This document shows positions 45,036 through 55,094 of a stretch of 64,000 nt of DNA, in pieces. Under the pieces are notes generated by a model. The model had not been told where the DNA came from. It made no database searches and saw only the letters and a program-made list of their open reading frames with translations. The stretch spans positions 2,666,001 through 2,730,000 of the forward strand of contig NZ_CP114599.1 of NCBI RefSeq assembly GCF_027286305.1, in the 5' to 3' direction. Both the position numbers and the translations under genes were made by a program. Origin of the DNA: Phenylobacterium sp. NIBR 498073. Its GTDB lineage: Bacteria; Pseudomonadota; Alphaproteobacteria; Caulobacterales; Caulobacteraceae. Every line of letters starts with the position of its first letter. The first letter of the stretch is position 1.

Positions 45036-46258
45036 GCCGCAGCCTCACGGCGCCAGAACGTCTCCGCCGCCGCGACCGCGACCAGCACCGAGGACGTCGT
45101 AACGCTCAGCAAGGCCGGCGACAGAGCGCCCGCCGCCGGAACCAGGGCCGCCAGCGCCGCCAGGGCGACCACGTGGGCGCGCGGAATGCGCTGCGTGGTC
45201 ACGCGCCGGAACAGCAGGTCGCCGGCGAGGTAGAGCGCCGGGCCGGCCAGCAGCACCGCGCCCGTCTTCAGGTCGACGTGACCGTTCGGATGCACCAGCG
45301 CCAGCTCGTCCCCGACCGCGCTGACGACGATTCCCGCCACCAGCGGCAGGTGAAAATAGGTGTAGGCCAGACGGGCGATCTTCCCCGGATCGTCGGAGCT
45401 GGCGAAGGTTCTGCTCGCCCGCTCGGCCGCCGCGTCGAAATAGATCCACCACATCGCCACGCTGGCGGCGAACGCGGCCCCGAACGCGGTCAGCACCCCC
45501 GCCTCCCTCGGCAGCTCGGCGACGGTCGCGCCGGTCATCAGCAGGGTCTCGCCCAGGGCGATGATCACGAACAGGGCGCAACGCTCGGCCATATGCCCGC
45601 CCTCGACGTCCCAGTCGGCGGTCGTGGAGCGGCCGAGCCCCGGCGTCCAGAAGCCCAGCGAGGGCGAAGCGAACTCGATGGCCACCGCCAGGCCCCACAG
45701 GGCCATCCGCTGCGGCCCCTCCGACAGGCCGCCGGCGATCCAGCAGGCGCCGGAAACCGCCAGCCAGGCGGTGATGCGCAGGAAATTCCGATAGTTCCTG
45801 GCGTTGTGCCGCCTTAGCGCCCAGGCCACGAACAGCGAGCGGCCCACCTGCATCAGCACGAAGGCGATCGCGAAGGTCAGGCCCTTGTCCTCGAAGGCCT
45901 CGGGCAGCGACATCGACATCACCAGGCCGGCCAGCATCAGCGCCAGCAGCAGCAGGCGCACCGCCGGCCGCTCCGGGTCGAGCCAGTTGGTGATCCAGCA
46001 GGTGTAGATCCACACCCACCAGACCGCCAGGAACAGCAGGGCGGCCTGGAACGCCCCCAGCGGCGTCAGGTGGTGCAGCAGCCCATGCGACAGCTGCGTG
46101 ATCGCGAAGACGAACACCAGGTCGAAGAACAGCTCGATATAGGTGACGCGGTGGTGGCCGTGCCCGTCCCGCACCCGCTGAAGTCGCGCCTCGCGCCGAT
46201 CATCGCCCACCTCGTTGCCAGCTCCGCCATCTAGGCAGGACACATGCCCCAGCGCCAT
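45032..46258 (-). CDS. Low-temperature-requirement A (LtrA) family membrane protein
   Basis: A 408-residue polytopic membrane protein of the LtrA family, named for a Listeria gene needed for growth in the cold; its molecular role is unknown. The family signature is HHRVTYIELFFDLVFVFAIT near residues 35-54, followed by QLSHGLLHHLTPLGAFQAAL and FLAVWWVWIYTCWITNWLDP. HMAERCALFVIIALGETLLM is the second conserved stretch. About 11 hydrophobic segments are present. The ATG at 46258 has no good ribosome site; a GTG five codons downstream follows GGGG and is an alternative. It is divergent from the GST gene, with only 39 bp between the two starts. Confidence 0.87.
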   Translation of the reverse strand: MALGHVSCLDGGAGNEVGDDRREARLQRVRDGHGHHRVTYIELFFDLVFVFAITQLSHGLLHHLTPLGAFQAALLFLAVWWVWIYTCWITNWLDPERPAVRLLLLALMLAGLVMSMSLPEAFEDKGLTFAIAFVLMQVGRSLFVAWALRRHNARNYRNFLRITAWLAVSGACWIAGGLSEGPQRMALWGLAVAIEFASPSLGFWTPGLGRSTTADWDVEGGHMAERCALFVIIALGETLLMTGATVAELPREAGVLTAFGAAFAASVAMWWIYFDAAAERASRTFASSDDPGKIARLAYTYFHLPLVAGIVVSAVGDELALVHPNGHVDLKTGAVLLAGPALYLAGDLLFRRVTTQRIPRAHVVALAALAALVPAAGALSPALLSVTTSSVLVAVAAAETFWRREAAA

Positions 46259-46297
46259 CGCTTGTCAGGCAAATCTTACGGTGTAAATGTAACTTCT

Positions 46298-46966
46298 ATG
46301 CTCACCGTCCACCACCTGAACAACTCCCGTTCGCAACGCGTGCTCTGGCTGCTGGAGGAGTTGGGCGTTCCCTACGAGATCAAGCCCTACCAGCGCGACG
46401 CCGCGACCATGTTGGCGCCGCCCGAACTGCGCGCCGTCCATCCGCTGGGCAAGTCGCCGGTGGTCACCGAGGACGACGTGACATTGGCCGAGACCGGCGC
46501 CATCGTCGAGTGGGTCATCGAGCGCTACGGCCTGGGCAGGCTGGCGCCGCCACCAGGATCGGCCGAGCGCCTGCGCTGGACCTACTGGCTGCACTACTCT
46601 GAGGGCTCGGCCATGCCGCCGCTGCTGCTGAAGCTGGTGTTCGGCCGCCTGCCGACCAGCGCCCCTGCCCTGCTGCGCCCCATGGTCAACCTCATCGCCG
46701 GCAAGGCCCAGTCGAGCTTCATCGACCCTAACTTGAAGGCGCACTTCGACTATTGGGAAGCCGAGCTCGGGAAATCGGAGTGGTTCGCCGGCTCGGAGTT
46801 CACCGCTGCGGACGTGATGATGAGCTTTCCGGTCGAAGCCGCGGCTGATCGCGCCGGAGCCCTGAACGGTCGCCCTCGCCTCGCCGCCTTCCTGCAGAAG
46901 ATCCATGCGCGCCCGGCCTATCGCCGAGCCCTGGAGCGCGGCGGGCCGTACGCCTACGCCGACTAG
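46298..46966 (+). CDS. Glutathione S-transferase family protein
   Basis: A 222-residue cytosolic GST-fold protein. The thioredoxin-like N-domain begins MLTVHHLNNSRSQRVLWLLE, with HPLGKSPVVTEDDVTLAETG as the glutathione-binding cis-Pro and E-T/S motif. The all-helical C-domain has WFAGSEFTAADVMMSFPVEA with the N-capping S/TxxD motif. The Asn-Ser-Arg at positions 9-11 lies where Ser or Tyr activates glutathione in beta-type enzymes. The substrate is unknown. The ATG at 46298 matches the family start; an upstream extension to 46244 overlaps the divergent LtrA gene. Its stop overlaps the end of sufA by 4 bp. Confidence 0.9.
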   Translation: MLTVHHLNNSRSQRVLWLLEELGVPYEIKPYQRDAATMLAPPELRAVHPLGKSPVVTEDDVTLAETGAIVEWVIERYGLGRLAPPPGSAERLRWTYWLHYSEGSAMPPLLLKLVFGRLPTSAPALLRPMVNLIAGKAQSSFIDPNLKAHFDYWEAELGKSEWFAGSEFTAADVMMSFPVEAAADRAGALNGRPRLAAFLQKIHARPAYRRALERGGPYAYAD

Positions 46967-47364
46967 GCGTCGGCGGCCTTGGCCGGTTCGATCGTGACGC
47001 TTTCACCGCAGCCGCAGGCGTCGGTCTCGTTCGGATTGCGGAACTGGAACTTGGACGAGAGCTTGGTGGTCACATAGTCGATTTCGGTGCCGACCAGGAA
47101 CAGCACCGCCTTGGGCTCGATCAGGATGGTGACGCCCTTGTCCTCGACCACCTCGTCCAGCGGGCCAGCTTCCTCGGCGTATTCCAGGATGTACTCCTGG
47201 CCCGCACAGCCGCTGTTCTTCACCCCGACCCGCAGCCCGGCATAGGGCTTCTCGGCCTTCGCCATGATCGCGCGCACGCGTTCGGCGGCGGCCTCGGTCA
47301 GGGTGACCACCTTGGGCCTCGGACGGCGCGCCCGCGGCGCGGGTGTCAGGTTCAGATCGCTCAT
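46963..47364 (-). CDS. sufA: Iron-sulfur cluster assembly A-type carrier SufA
   Basis: A 133-residue A-type carrier that passes Fe-S clusters from SufBCD to apoproteins. The three cluster Cys are present: GVKNSGCAGQEYILEYAEEA (first) and ETDACGCGESVTI (the CGC pair near the C-terminus). The N-terminal 20 residues are a Pro/Arg-rich extension (LTPAPRARRPRPK). Two in-frame ATGs exist; the one at 47364 is preceded by a perfect GGAGGGGA site, which itself overlaps the earlier ATG at 47376. It is the last gene of the suf operon, 18 bp after sufT, and converges with the GST gene. Confidence 0.94.
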   Translation of the reverse strand: MSDLNLTPAPRARRPRPKVVTLTEAAAERVRAIMAKAEKPYAGLRVGVKNSGCAGQEYILEYAEEAGPLDEVVEDKGVTILIEPKAVLFLVGTEIDYVTTKLSSKFQFRNPNETDACGCGESVTIEPAKAADA

Positions 47365-47382
47365 GCTCCCCTCCATATGGGG

Positions 47383-47745
47383 TCAGAACATGTTGAGTTG
47401 AAGCTTGGCCTCGTCGGACATCCGCGAACTGTCCCACGGCGGATCGAACACCAGCTCGACCGTGACGTTGCGGATGCCGGGGATCTCGCGCACCGCGTCC
47501 TGCACCCAGCCGGGCATATCGCCGGCCACCGGGCACCCCGGTGCGGTCAGCGTCATGTCGATCGCCACGTCCTTGTCGTCGGACACGTCGACCTTGTAGA
47601 TCAGGCCCAGCTCGTAGATGTCGACCGGGATCTCCGGGTCGAACACGGTCTTGAGCTTTTCGATCAGCTGATCGGTCAGGGCGTCCAGCTCCGCCTGCGA
47701 AAGCGGCGTGGTCGCGGTCGGCTCGATGGAGGCGGCGTCGTCCAT
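47383..47745 (-). CDS. sufT: SufT-type (DUF59/MIP18) iron-sulfur assembly protein
   Basis: A 120-residue member of the MIP18/DUF59 family that helps mature Fe-S proteins. The core is TVFDPEIPVDIYELGLIYKV (DPE motif near residue 38), MTLTAPGCPVAGDMPGWVQD (conserved Cys) and VELVFDPPWDSSRMSDEAK. The start at 47745 (MDDAASIEP) lies 8 bp after the sufS stop; a TTG further up would overlap sufS. Its place between sufS and sufA is the usual one in alphaproteobacterial SUF operons. Confidence 0.92.
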   Translation of the reverse strand: MDDAASIEPTATTPLSQAELDALTDQLIEKLKTVFDPEIPVDIYELGLIYKVDVSDDKDVAIDMTLTAPGCPVAGDMPGWVQDAVREIPGIRNVTVELVFDPPWDSSRMSDEAKLQLNMF

Positions 47746-47753
47746 GTTCAAAC

Positions 47754-48968
47754 TCAAGCGAAGAAGGCCTGGGTGCGGGTCAGCGCGTCGACGAATGCGT
47801 CGGCCTCCCCTTCCGTATTATATAGGGCGAAGGAAGCTCTGGCGCTTGCGGTCAGGCCGAAACGCCGCATCAGCGGCTCGGCGCAGTGGGTGCCGGCGCG
47901 AACCGCCACCCCGTAGCGATCGAGGATCTGGGCCACGTCATGGGCGTGGGCCCCGTCGACCGTGAAGGCCATGATCGCCCCCTTGCCCGGTGCCTCGCCG
48001 ATCACCCGCAGCCAGTTGTAGCCCTTCAGGCCCTCGATCACCCGCGCATAGAGCCGAGCCTCATGCTCGGCCGCGGCCTTGCGGTCGATGGTGTTCAGCC
48101 ACTCGATGGCCGCGCCCAGGCCGATCGCCTCGATGATCGGCGGGGTGCCGGCCTCGAACCGGTGCGGCGGGTCGGCATAGGTGATCGCCTCCAGCCGCAC
48201 TTCGCCGATCATCTCGCCGCCGCCCTGGTAGGGCGGCAGCGCGGCCAGCGCCTCAGACGTGCCGTACAGCACGCCGATCCCGGTCGGACCGTAGAGCTTG
48301 TGACTGGAGAACACATAGTAATCGACGCCCATCGCCTTAACGTCGATGTCCAGGTGGACCACGCCCTGGCAGCCGTCGACCAGCACCTTGGCGCCGGCGT
48401 CGTGGGCCATGCGGGCGATCTCGGCGACCGGATTGATCGTGCCCAGCACGTTGGACATCTGGGTCAGCGCCACAACCTTGGTCCGCGCCGTCAACAGGTC
48501 CGGGATGGCCGCCAGATCCAGCGTCCCGTCGTCCAGCACCGGCACGAATTTCAGCACTACACCCTTGCGCTCACGTAGGAAGTGCCAGGGGACGATGTTG
48601 GCGTGGTGCTCCATCACCGTCAGCAGTATCTCGTCGCCCGGGGCGAGGCTTGCGCCCAGACCGGCCGCAACCAGGTTGATCGCCTCAGTGCCGCCCTTGG
48701 TGAAGACGATCTCGTGCTCGCCGGCGTTGATGAACTTCGCCACCGACTTGCGCGCCGCCTCGTAGGCGTCGGTCGTCTCGTTGGCCAAGGTGTGCAGGCC
48801 GCGATGGACGTTGGCGTACGAGCCCTCCATCACCGCGGTCATCGCGTCGATCACCGCCCGCGGCTTCTGGGCCGAGGCGGCGCTGTCCAGATAGACCAGC
48901 GGCTTGCCGTTGACCTGGCGGCTCAGGATCGGGAACTGCGCCCGCACCGCCTCGACGTCGAAGGCCAT
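47754..48968 (-). CDS. sufS: Cysteine desulfurase SufS
   Basis: A 404-residue PLP enzyme (class V aminotransferase fold, group II) that releases sulfur from cysteine as a persulfide for SufBCD. It starts MAFDVEAVRAQFPILSRQVN. The PLP Lys is in YVFSSHKLYGPTGIGVLYG, the PLP-stacking region is LTVMEHHANIVPWHFLRERK, and the persulfide-forming Cys is in AVRAGTHCAEPLMRRF near residue 360. The start is placed 2 bp after the sufD stop. An upstream in-frame extension is a sufD shadow. It is the second desulfurase of this operon; the first, at 52628-53761, is a group I (IscS/NifS-like) enzyme. Confidence 0.96.
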   Translation of the reverse strand: MAFDVEAVRAQFPILSRQVNGKPLVYLDSAASAQKPRAVIDAMTAVMEGSYANVHRGLHTLANETTDAYEAARKSVAKFINAGEHEIVFTKGGTEAINLVAAGLGASLAPGDEILLTVMEHHANIVPWHFLRERKGVVLKFVPVLDDGTLDLAAIPDLLTARTKVVALTQMSNVLGTINPVAEIARMAHDAGAKVLVDGCQGVVHLDIDVKAMGVDYYVFSSHKLYGPTGIGVLYGTSEALAALPPYQGGGEMIGEVRLEAITYADPPHRFEAGTPPIIEAIGLGAAIEWLNTIDRKAAAEHEARLYARVIEGLKGYNWLRVIGEAPGKGAIMAFTVDGAHAHDVAQILDRYGVAVRAGTHCAEPLMRRFGLTASARASFALYNTEGEADAFVDALTRTQAFFA

Positions 48969-48970
48969 GC

Positions 48971-50002
48971 TCAGACCTCCAACCGCTGGGCGGCCCAGGC
49001 CTGTGCGGCCTCGCGCACGGCCTCGTGCTCGATGCGCTCGATCACCTCGCCGACGAACGCGGCGGTCAGCAGCGCGCGCGCCAGATCCTCGGGCATGCCC
49101 CGCTGCTCGGCATAGAACAGCGCGTCCTCGTCCAGCGCCCCGACGGTGTTGCCGTGCGCGCACTGCACGTCGTCGGCGAAGATGAGCAGTTCGGGCTTGG
49201 CGTCGATCTCGGCCTTGTCGGACAGGATCAGCGCATGGTGACCCATGCGCGCGTCGGTGCGGTCCGCGCCCTCGGCGACGACGATGCGGCCCTGGAAAAC
49301 GCCGCGCGACTGGTCCCGCACCACGCCCTTGGTCAGTTGGCTGGTGACGCCGTCGACGCCCAGGTGCTCGACCACGGTGGTCAGGTCGGCGTTGTGCTGG
49401 CCTTCGAGCAGATAGGCGCCGTCCAGGCGGACCTGCGCATGAGCGCCCGGATGGGCCACCCGCGTCTCGATCCGCTGGCGGCGGGCGCCGGTGGTCAGGA
49501 CCGTCTGGGCGTAGCTCGCCTCGGCCGCCAGTTCGACGGTGGCATCGACCACCGAGACGCCTTCGGCGTGGTCGGCTGCGAACACCACGCGCTCGACGCG
49601 CGCGCCCTTGGCCAGCCGCAGGTTGATGTTGGCGTTGGCGAGGTACCCGCCGCTCGCGCCCTCATAGCTCTCGACCAGGGTCAGCACCGCGCCCTCGCCC
49701 ACCGAGACCCACAGCTCCGCGGTATGGGCCCCGGCCTCGGCGCTCGACAGGAAGCGGTAGGCGGCCAGCCGCGTCTCGCCGGCCGGCACCTCCAGGTCGC
49801 TCGGGCCCCGGCCGTTCACGACCTCGATCATGCTGTCGACGCTCTGCGCCAGCGGGTGATCCCAGGCCCAGGCCCGCCCCTCCGGCGAGGCGGCCGGCAT
49901 CTGGCGGATCAGCCCGCGCAGGTCGGTCCAGCGCCAGTCCTCGTCGCGTCGTCCCGGCAGCAGGCCGGCGTCGCCCGAGCTGATGGCCTTGGTGACGCTC
50001 AC
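48971..50002 (-). CDS. sufD: Fe-S cluster assembly scaffold subunit SufD
   Basis: A 343-residue right-handed beta-helix protein that pairs with SufB in the SufBC2D scaffold. Conserved features are GRRDEDWRWTDLRGLI at the N-terminus, the repeated beta-helix core (KGARVERVVFAADHAEGVSV, DLTTVVEHLGVDGVTSQLTK) and the C-terminal IFADDVQCAHGNTVGALDED, FYAEQRGMPEDLARALLTAA, which carries the His and Cys region used in cluster assembly. The start is GTG, overlapping the sufC stop by 4 bp (GTGA). SufD is usually shorter than SufB, as here. Confidence 0.95.
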   Translation of the reverse strand: MSVTKAISSGDAGLLPGRRDEDWRWTDLRGLIRQMPAASPEGRAWAWDHPLAQSVDSMIEVVNGRGPSDLEVPAGETRLAAYRFLSSAEAGAHTAELWVSVGEGAVLTLVESYEGASGGYLANANINLRLAKGARVERVVFAADHAEGVSVVDATVELAAEASYAQTVLTTGARRQRIETRVAHPGAHAQVRLDGAYLLEGQHNADLTTVVEHLGVDGVTSQLTKGVVRDQSRGVFQGRIVVAEGADRTDARMGHHALILSDKAEIDAKPELLIFADDVQCAHGNTVGALDEDALFYAEQRGMPEDLARALLTAAFVGEVIERIEHEAVREAAQAWAAQRLEV

Positions 50003-50745
50003 GCGGCCCTCGCGTACTTGTCGTAGCCTTCGCGCTCGAGCTCGAGCGCCAGCTCCGGCCCGCCGGTTTCCACGATCCGCCCGGCCGACAGCACATGCAC
50101 GCGGTCGGGTTTGATATAGTCGAGCAGCCGCTGATAGTGGGTGATCACCAGCATCCCGCGCTCGGGCGAGCGCATCGCGTTCACGCCGTCGGACACAATC
50201 TTCAGCGCGTCGATATCCAGGCCGGAATCGGTTTCGTCGAGGATCAGGAAGCGCGGCGAAAGCATCGCCATTTGAAAGATTTCCATGCGCTTCTTCTCAC
50301 CGCCCGAGAAGCCGACGTTCAGCGCGCGCTTGAGCATGTCGAAGTCGATCTTCAGCGACGCCGCGGTCGCCTTGGCCAGCTTCAGGAACTCCGGCGCGCT
50401 CACCTCCGGCTCGCCGCGCGCCTTGCGCTGGGCGTTCATGGCGGTGCGGATGAAGGTCAGGGCCGGCACGCCCGGGATCTCCAGCGGATACTGGAACGAC
50501 AGGAACATCCCCTTGGCGGCGCGCTCGGCCGGGTCGAGGCTCAGCAGGTCCTCGCCGTTCAGCGTCGCGGTCCCGCCGGTGACCTCGTATCCGTCGCGGC
50601 CGGTCAGCACGTAGGACAGGGTCGACTTGCCGGCCCCGTTCGGCCCCATGATCGCGTGCACCTCGCCGGCTGGAACCTCCAGCGACAGGCCCTTCAGGAT
50701 CTCATTGCCGTCGACTTCGGCGCGCAGGTTGGAAATCGAAAGCAT
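49999..50745 (-). CDS. sufC: Fe-S cluster assembly ATPase SufC
   Basis: A 248-residue ABC-type ATPase that drives conformational change in SufBC2D. Walker A is AIMGPNGAGKSTLSYVLTGR, the Q-loop is FLSFQYPLEIPGV, the signature is NVGFSGGEKKRMEIFQMAML, Walker B is RFLILDETDSGLDIDALKIV, and the H-loop is LVITHYQRLLDYI. There are no membrane segments. The ATG overlaps the previous gene stop by one base (TGATG), so translation is coupled. Confidence 0.97.
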   Translation of the reverse strand: MLSISNLRAEVDGNEILKGLSLEVPAGEVHAIMGPNGAGKSTLSYVLTGRDGYEVTGGTATLNGEDLLSLDPAERAAKGMFLSFQYPLEIPGVPALTFIRTAMNAQRKARGEPEVSAPEFLKLAKATAASLKIDFDMLKRALNVGFSGGEKKRMEIFQMAMLSPRFLILDETDSGLDIDALKIVSDGVNAMRSPERGMLVITHYQRLLDYIKPDRVHVLSAGRIVETGGPELALELEREGYDKYARAA

Positions 50746-51145
50746 CAGTCGGTCTCGTCGGCCAGGAACTGGGCCATCACATCAAGGGCCTCGCCGGGGG
50801 TGTTCACAAACTGCTGTTTGCGCGGCGCGGCGGTGGAGGTCGTTGCAGTGCGCTTGTCGGCCGAGCGCACGTTGATGCTCCCGGACTCGAAATAGGCGTC
50901 GATCAGGAAGTCCTCGTGATTGAGGGTGACCGTGTAGCGGCGCAGGCCCAGCGTCAGGCCCTTCTCCCGCAGAAAGCCCTCATCTTCGGCCAGCGCGTCG
51001 TACAGCTGCTGGGCGCGCGCCAGGTCCTCCTCCTGCTGCTTGCGTTCGGCCTCCTCGCGGGCATGGCGAACCGCGTCGCGGCGGGCGTGCTCGGCATCGA
51101 AGGCGCGGCGAAGGGACATGGAGCGGGTCTCTGAGTTGGCGAGGG

Positions 51146-51149
<4 letters not shown>
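50745..51149 (-). CDS. Uncharacterised coiled-coil protein embedded in the suf operon
   Basis: A 134-residue protein with no family I can name, inserted between sufB and sufC. Residues 15-50 are a charged helix with coiled-coil character ([20 protein letters not shown], then [19 protein letters not shown]). A beta-prone middle follows ([36 protein letters not shown]), and then a short helix. There are no Cys residues, so direct cluster binding is unlikely. The ATG at 51149 overlaps the sufB stop by four bases; an internal ATG at 51119 is an alternative start. Its stop overlaps sufC. Double overlap argues for a function tied to the scaffold, but what it does is unknown. Confidence 0.75.
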
Positions 51150-52615
<1,466 letters not shown>

Positions 52616-52627
52616 ACTCTTACCTCC

Positions 52628-53761
52628 TCACGCCGCCGGCGCGCGGCGACGCGCGGCGTGACGGGACTGAACTTGCTCCCAGGCGGCGGCGAACGCCGCC
52701 CAGTCTTCTTGCGTGGTGGCCCAGCCGCCGGAAACGCGGATCGCGCAGCCGGCCAGCTCGGTCAGGCCCATAGCGGTCAGCACATGGCTGGCCTTCACCT
52801 TGCCCGACGAGCAGGCTGATCCGGCGCTGACCATGATCCCGGCCAGGTCGAGAGCCATCACCTGCAGCTCCGCGCCCCAGTCGGCGGTCGCCACGCACAG
52901 GGTATTGGGCAGCCGCGGCGCGGCCTCGCCGATCACCACTGCGCCGGCCGCCTTCAGGCGCTCGGCCGCTGCGTCGCGCCAGGCGGCGTTAATCTCGCGG
53001 TCGCGCATGGCGGCCAGCGCCGCCGCGCCGAAGCCGGCGATCCCGGCGACGTTCTCGGTGCCAGCGCGGCGCCCACGCTCCTGCCCGCCGCCATGCTGGC
53101 GGCGCACCAGGGTGGCGCGCGGCCCGAAGGTCAGCGCCCCGACGCCTTGCGGCCCGCCCAGCTTGTGGGCCGAGACCACCAGGGTGTCGGCGCCCAGGGC
53201 GCGGCTGTCGGTGACGATCTTGCCGGCGGTCTGGATCGCATCGACGTGCAGCCAGCCTTCGGCGCTGCGGACGATCTCCGAGGCCTCGCGCACCGGCTGG
53301 ATGACGCCGGTCTCGTTGTTGGCGTGCATCAGGGCGACGAAAGGCCGCCCGTCGGCGGCGTCCCAGCGCCCCAGCCGCTCGGCCAGCCAGGCGAGGTCCG
53401 CGACCCCGTCGGCGTTCACCGGCAGGTACTCCACCGCCGCGCCGCTGGCCTTGGCGCTCTCCAGCACGCTGTCATGCTCGACGGCGCTGACGATCAGCCG
53501 CTTCGATCCTGTCGCGACGGCGCTCTCAATGGCCAGGGCGTTCGCCTCGGTGCCGCCGGAGGTGAACACCACGGTCGAGGCCGGGCCGCCGATCATGGCG
53601 GCGACGGCGTTGCGGGCGTCCTCGACGATCGCCCGCGCGGCGCGGCCGCTGGCGTGTACCGACGAGGGATTGCCGCCGACCGCGAAGGCGCGCGCCACGG
53701 CTTCGGCGGCCTGCGGGCGCACCGGGGCGGTGGCGTTGTAATCTAGATAGACCCCGCTCAT
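52628..53761 (-). CDS. Cysteine desulfurase, IscS/NifS-like (group I)
   Basis: A 377-residue PLP-dependent desulfurase. It begins MSGVYLDYNATAPVRPQAAE. The PLP Lys is in TLVVSAHKLGGPQGVGALTF, the substrate loop is QERGRRAGTENVAGIAGFGA, and the persulfide Cys is in VSAGSACSSGKVKASHVLTA near residue 320. The SACSSG loop and the HANNETGVIQP motif identify group I, unlike SufS. Its position directly after iscR (overlap ATGA) and before sufB is standard in alphaproteobacteria, where it may feed tRNA thiolation as well as clusters. Confidence 0.94.
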   Translation of the reverse strand: MSGVYLDYNATAPVRPQAAEAVARAFAVGGNPSSVHASGRAARAIVEDARNAVAAMIGGPASTVVFTSGGTEANALAIESAVATGSKRLIVSAVEHDSVLESAKASGAAVEYLPVNADGVADLAWLAERLGRWDAADGRPFVALMHANNETGVIQPVREASEIVRSAEGWLHVDAIQTAGKIVTDSRALGADTLVVSAHKLGGPQGVGALTFGPRATLVRRQHGGGQERGRRAGTENVAGIAGFGAAALAAMRDREINAAWRDAAAERLKAAGAVVIGEAAPRLPNTLCVATADWGAELQVMALDLAGIMVSAGSACSSGKVKASHVLTAMGLTELAGCAIRVSGGWATTQEDWAAFAAAWEQVQSRHAARRRAPAA

Positions 53762-54204
53762 GCGGCCGCCTCGTGCGGCGCAAAGCGCCCGTTCACCAGG
53801 TCGGCCAGGGTCACCGAGGCCAGATAGCTGTGCAGGTGACGACCCATGTCCTCCCAGAGGTCATGGGTGATGCAGCGTTCGCCCTTCAGCATGCAGCCCT
53901 TGCCCTGCATGCCGCAGCGGGTGGCCCGCAGCGGCTCGTCGACGGCCAGGACGATGTCGGCGATGTTGGTCTCTTCGGCGCTCTTGGCCAGCCGGTAGCC
54001 GCCGCCGGGTCCGCGCAGGCTCTTGACCAGGCCGCGCCGGCGCAGGCGCGCGAACAGCTGTTCCAGGTAAGAGAGCGAAATCTGTTGCCGCGCAGCGATT
54101 TCGGCCAGGGTCACGGCGCGGTCGCCCTCCGCCAACGCGGCCTGACGGCGCGCGAGGTCGGCCATGGCCATCACCGCATAACGTCCCTTGGTCGAAAGGC
54201 GCAT
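53758..54204 (-). CDS. iscR: Rrf2-family Fe-S cluster regulator IscR
   Basis: A 148-residue winged-helix repressor that senses cluster status and controls the suf operon. It starts MRLSTKGRYAVMAMADLARR. The wing and recognition helix are ISLSYLEQLFARLRRRGLVK and SLRGPGGGYRLAKSA. The cluster ligands are visible in RATRCGMQGKGCMLKGERC (three Cys) and the following THDLW (His). The start follows AAGGAGCGGT; an upstream extension to 54288 is not conserved. It is the first gene of the operon, so autorepression is expected, although I could not mark a clear IscR box in the AT-rich segment at about 54230-54275. Confidence 0.95.
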   Translation of the reverse strand: MRLSTKGRYAVMAMADLARRQAALAEGDRAVTLAEIAARQQISLSYLEQLFARLRRRGLVKSLRGPGGGYRLAKSAEETNIADIVLAVDEPLRATRCGMQGKGCMLKGERCITHDLWEDMGRHLHSYLASVTLADLVNGRFAPHEAAA

Positions 54205-54383
54205 ACCGCTCCTTGCAGCTCTCAGCAGCTCGATTGCTTTTTTTCGAGCATTTGTCGGGTCCCATATGTTACAGGCCCCCGCTTGCACGGGGCTTGTCGC
54301 CGGAACCGGCCGACGGTCGCGACTTAGGAAGACCGAGCGCGTTAGTCAAGTATTCGGACGCCGCGCCTGACGAGAGGAATGGC

Positions 54384-55034
54384 ATGCCAGAAGTGGTTCT
54401 GACCGGCGCGGCCGGGCGGATCGAGGGTCGATACACCCAGGGCAAGAGCCCGACGGCGCCGATCGCGCTGATCCTGCACCCGCACCCCAAGGCCGGCGGG
54501 CAGATGAACCACCCCGTGGCGGTGCAGCTCTTCCACCTGTTCATGAAGCGCGGCTTCTCGACCCTGCGGTTCAACTTCCGCGGCGTCGGCCGCAGCCAGG
54601 GCGAATTCGATTCGGGCATCGGCGAACTGGCCGACGCGGCCACCGCGCTCGACTGGCTTCAGTCGACCAACCCGGCGGCCTCGCAGTGCTGGGTCGCCGG
54701 CTACTCGTTCGGCGCCTGGATCGGCATGCAGCTGCTGATGCGCCGCCCGGAGACCGACGGCTTCATCAGCGTCTCGCCGCCGACCAACATGTACGACTTC
54801 AGCTTCCTGGCGCCCTGCCCGGCCTCGGGCCTGATCCTGCACGGCGGCGCCGACACGGTCGTTCCGCCGGTGGAAGTCGAGCGCGTGGTCTCCAAGCTGC
54901 GCACCCAGAAGGGCATCGTCATCGACCACGAGGTCGTCGACGGCGCCAGCCACTTCTGGGCCGAGCACCTGCCTGAAGTGGAAAAGCGCGTCGGCGCCTA
55001 TCTCGACAAGCGCATCGAGGCCGACCCGATCTGA
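54384..55034 (+). CDS. Alpha/beta hydrolase (serine hydrolase)
   Basis: A 216-residue single-domain hydrolase. The oxyanion segment is LILHPHPKAGGQMNHPVAVQ and RFNFRGVGRSQGEFDSGIGE. The nucleophile elbow is VAGYSFGAWIGMQ (Ser near residue 112), the acid is LHGGADTVVPP, and the catalytic His is in GASHFWAEHLPE. There is no signal peptide, so it is cytoplasmic. This short family is widespread in proteobacteria with no settled substrate; esterase or acyl-peptide activity is likely. The start MPEVVLTG at 54384 follows GAGAGG and is preferred to upstream codons. A terminator lies 25 bp after the stop. Confidence 0.87.
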   Translation: MPEVVLTGAAGRIEGRYTQGKSPTAPIALILHPHPKAGGQMNHPVAVQLFHLFMKRGFSTLRFNFRGVGRSQGEFDSGIGELADAATALDWLQSTNPAASQCWVAGYSFGAWIGMQLLMRRPETDGFISVSPPTNMYDFSFLAPCPASGLILHGGADTVVPPVEVERVVSKLRTQKGIVIDHEVVDGASHFWAEHLPEVEKRVGAYLDKRIEADPI

Positions 55035-55059
55035 TCGAGGCGTCCACACCGAAAGTTCA

Positions 55060-55088
55060 AAGGCCGGAGCTCACGCCCCGGCCTTTTT
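55060..55088 (+). terminator. Terminator of the alpha/beta hydrolase gene
   Basis: The stem AAGGCCGG/CCGGCCTT with a 10-nt loop is followed by TTT and C. It lies in the gap between two convergent genes, and the opposite A-tract could also serve the minus strand. Confidence 0.65.
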
Positions 55089-55094
55089 CTTTGG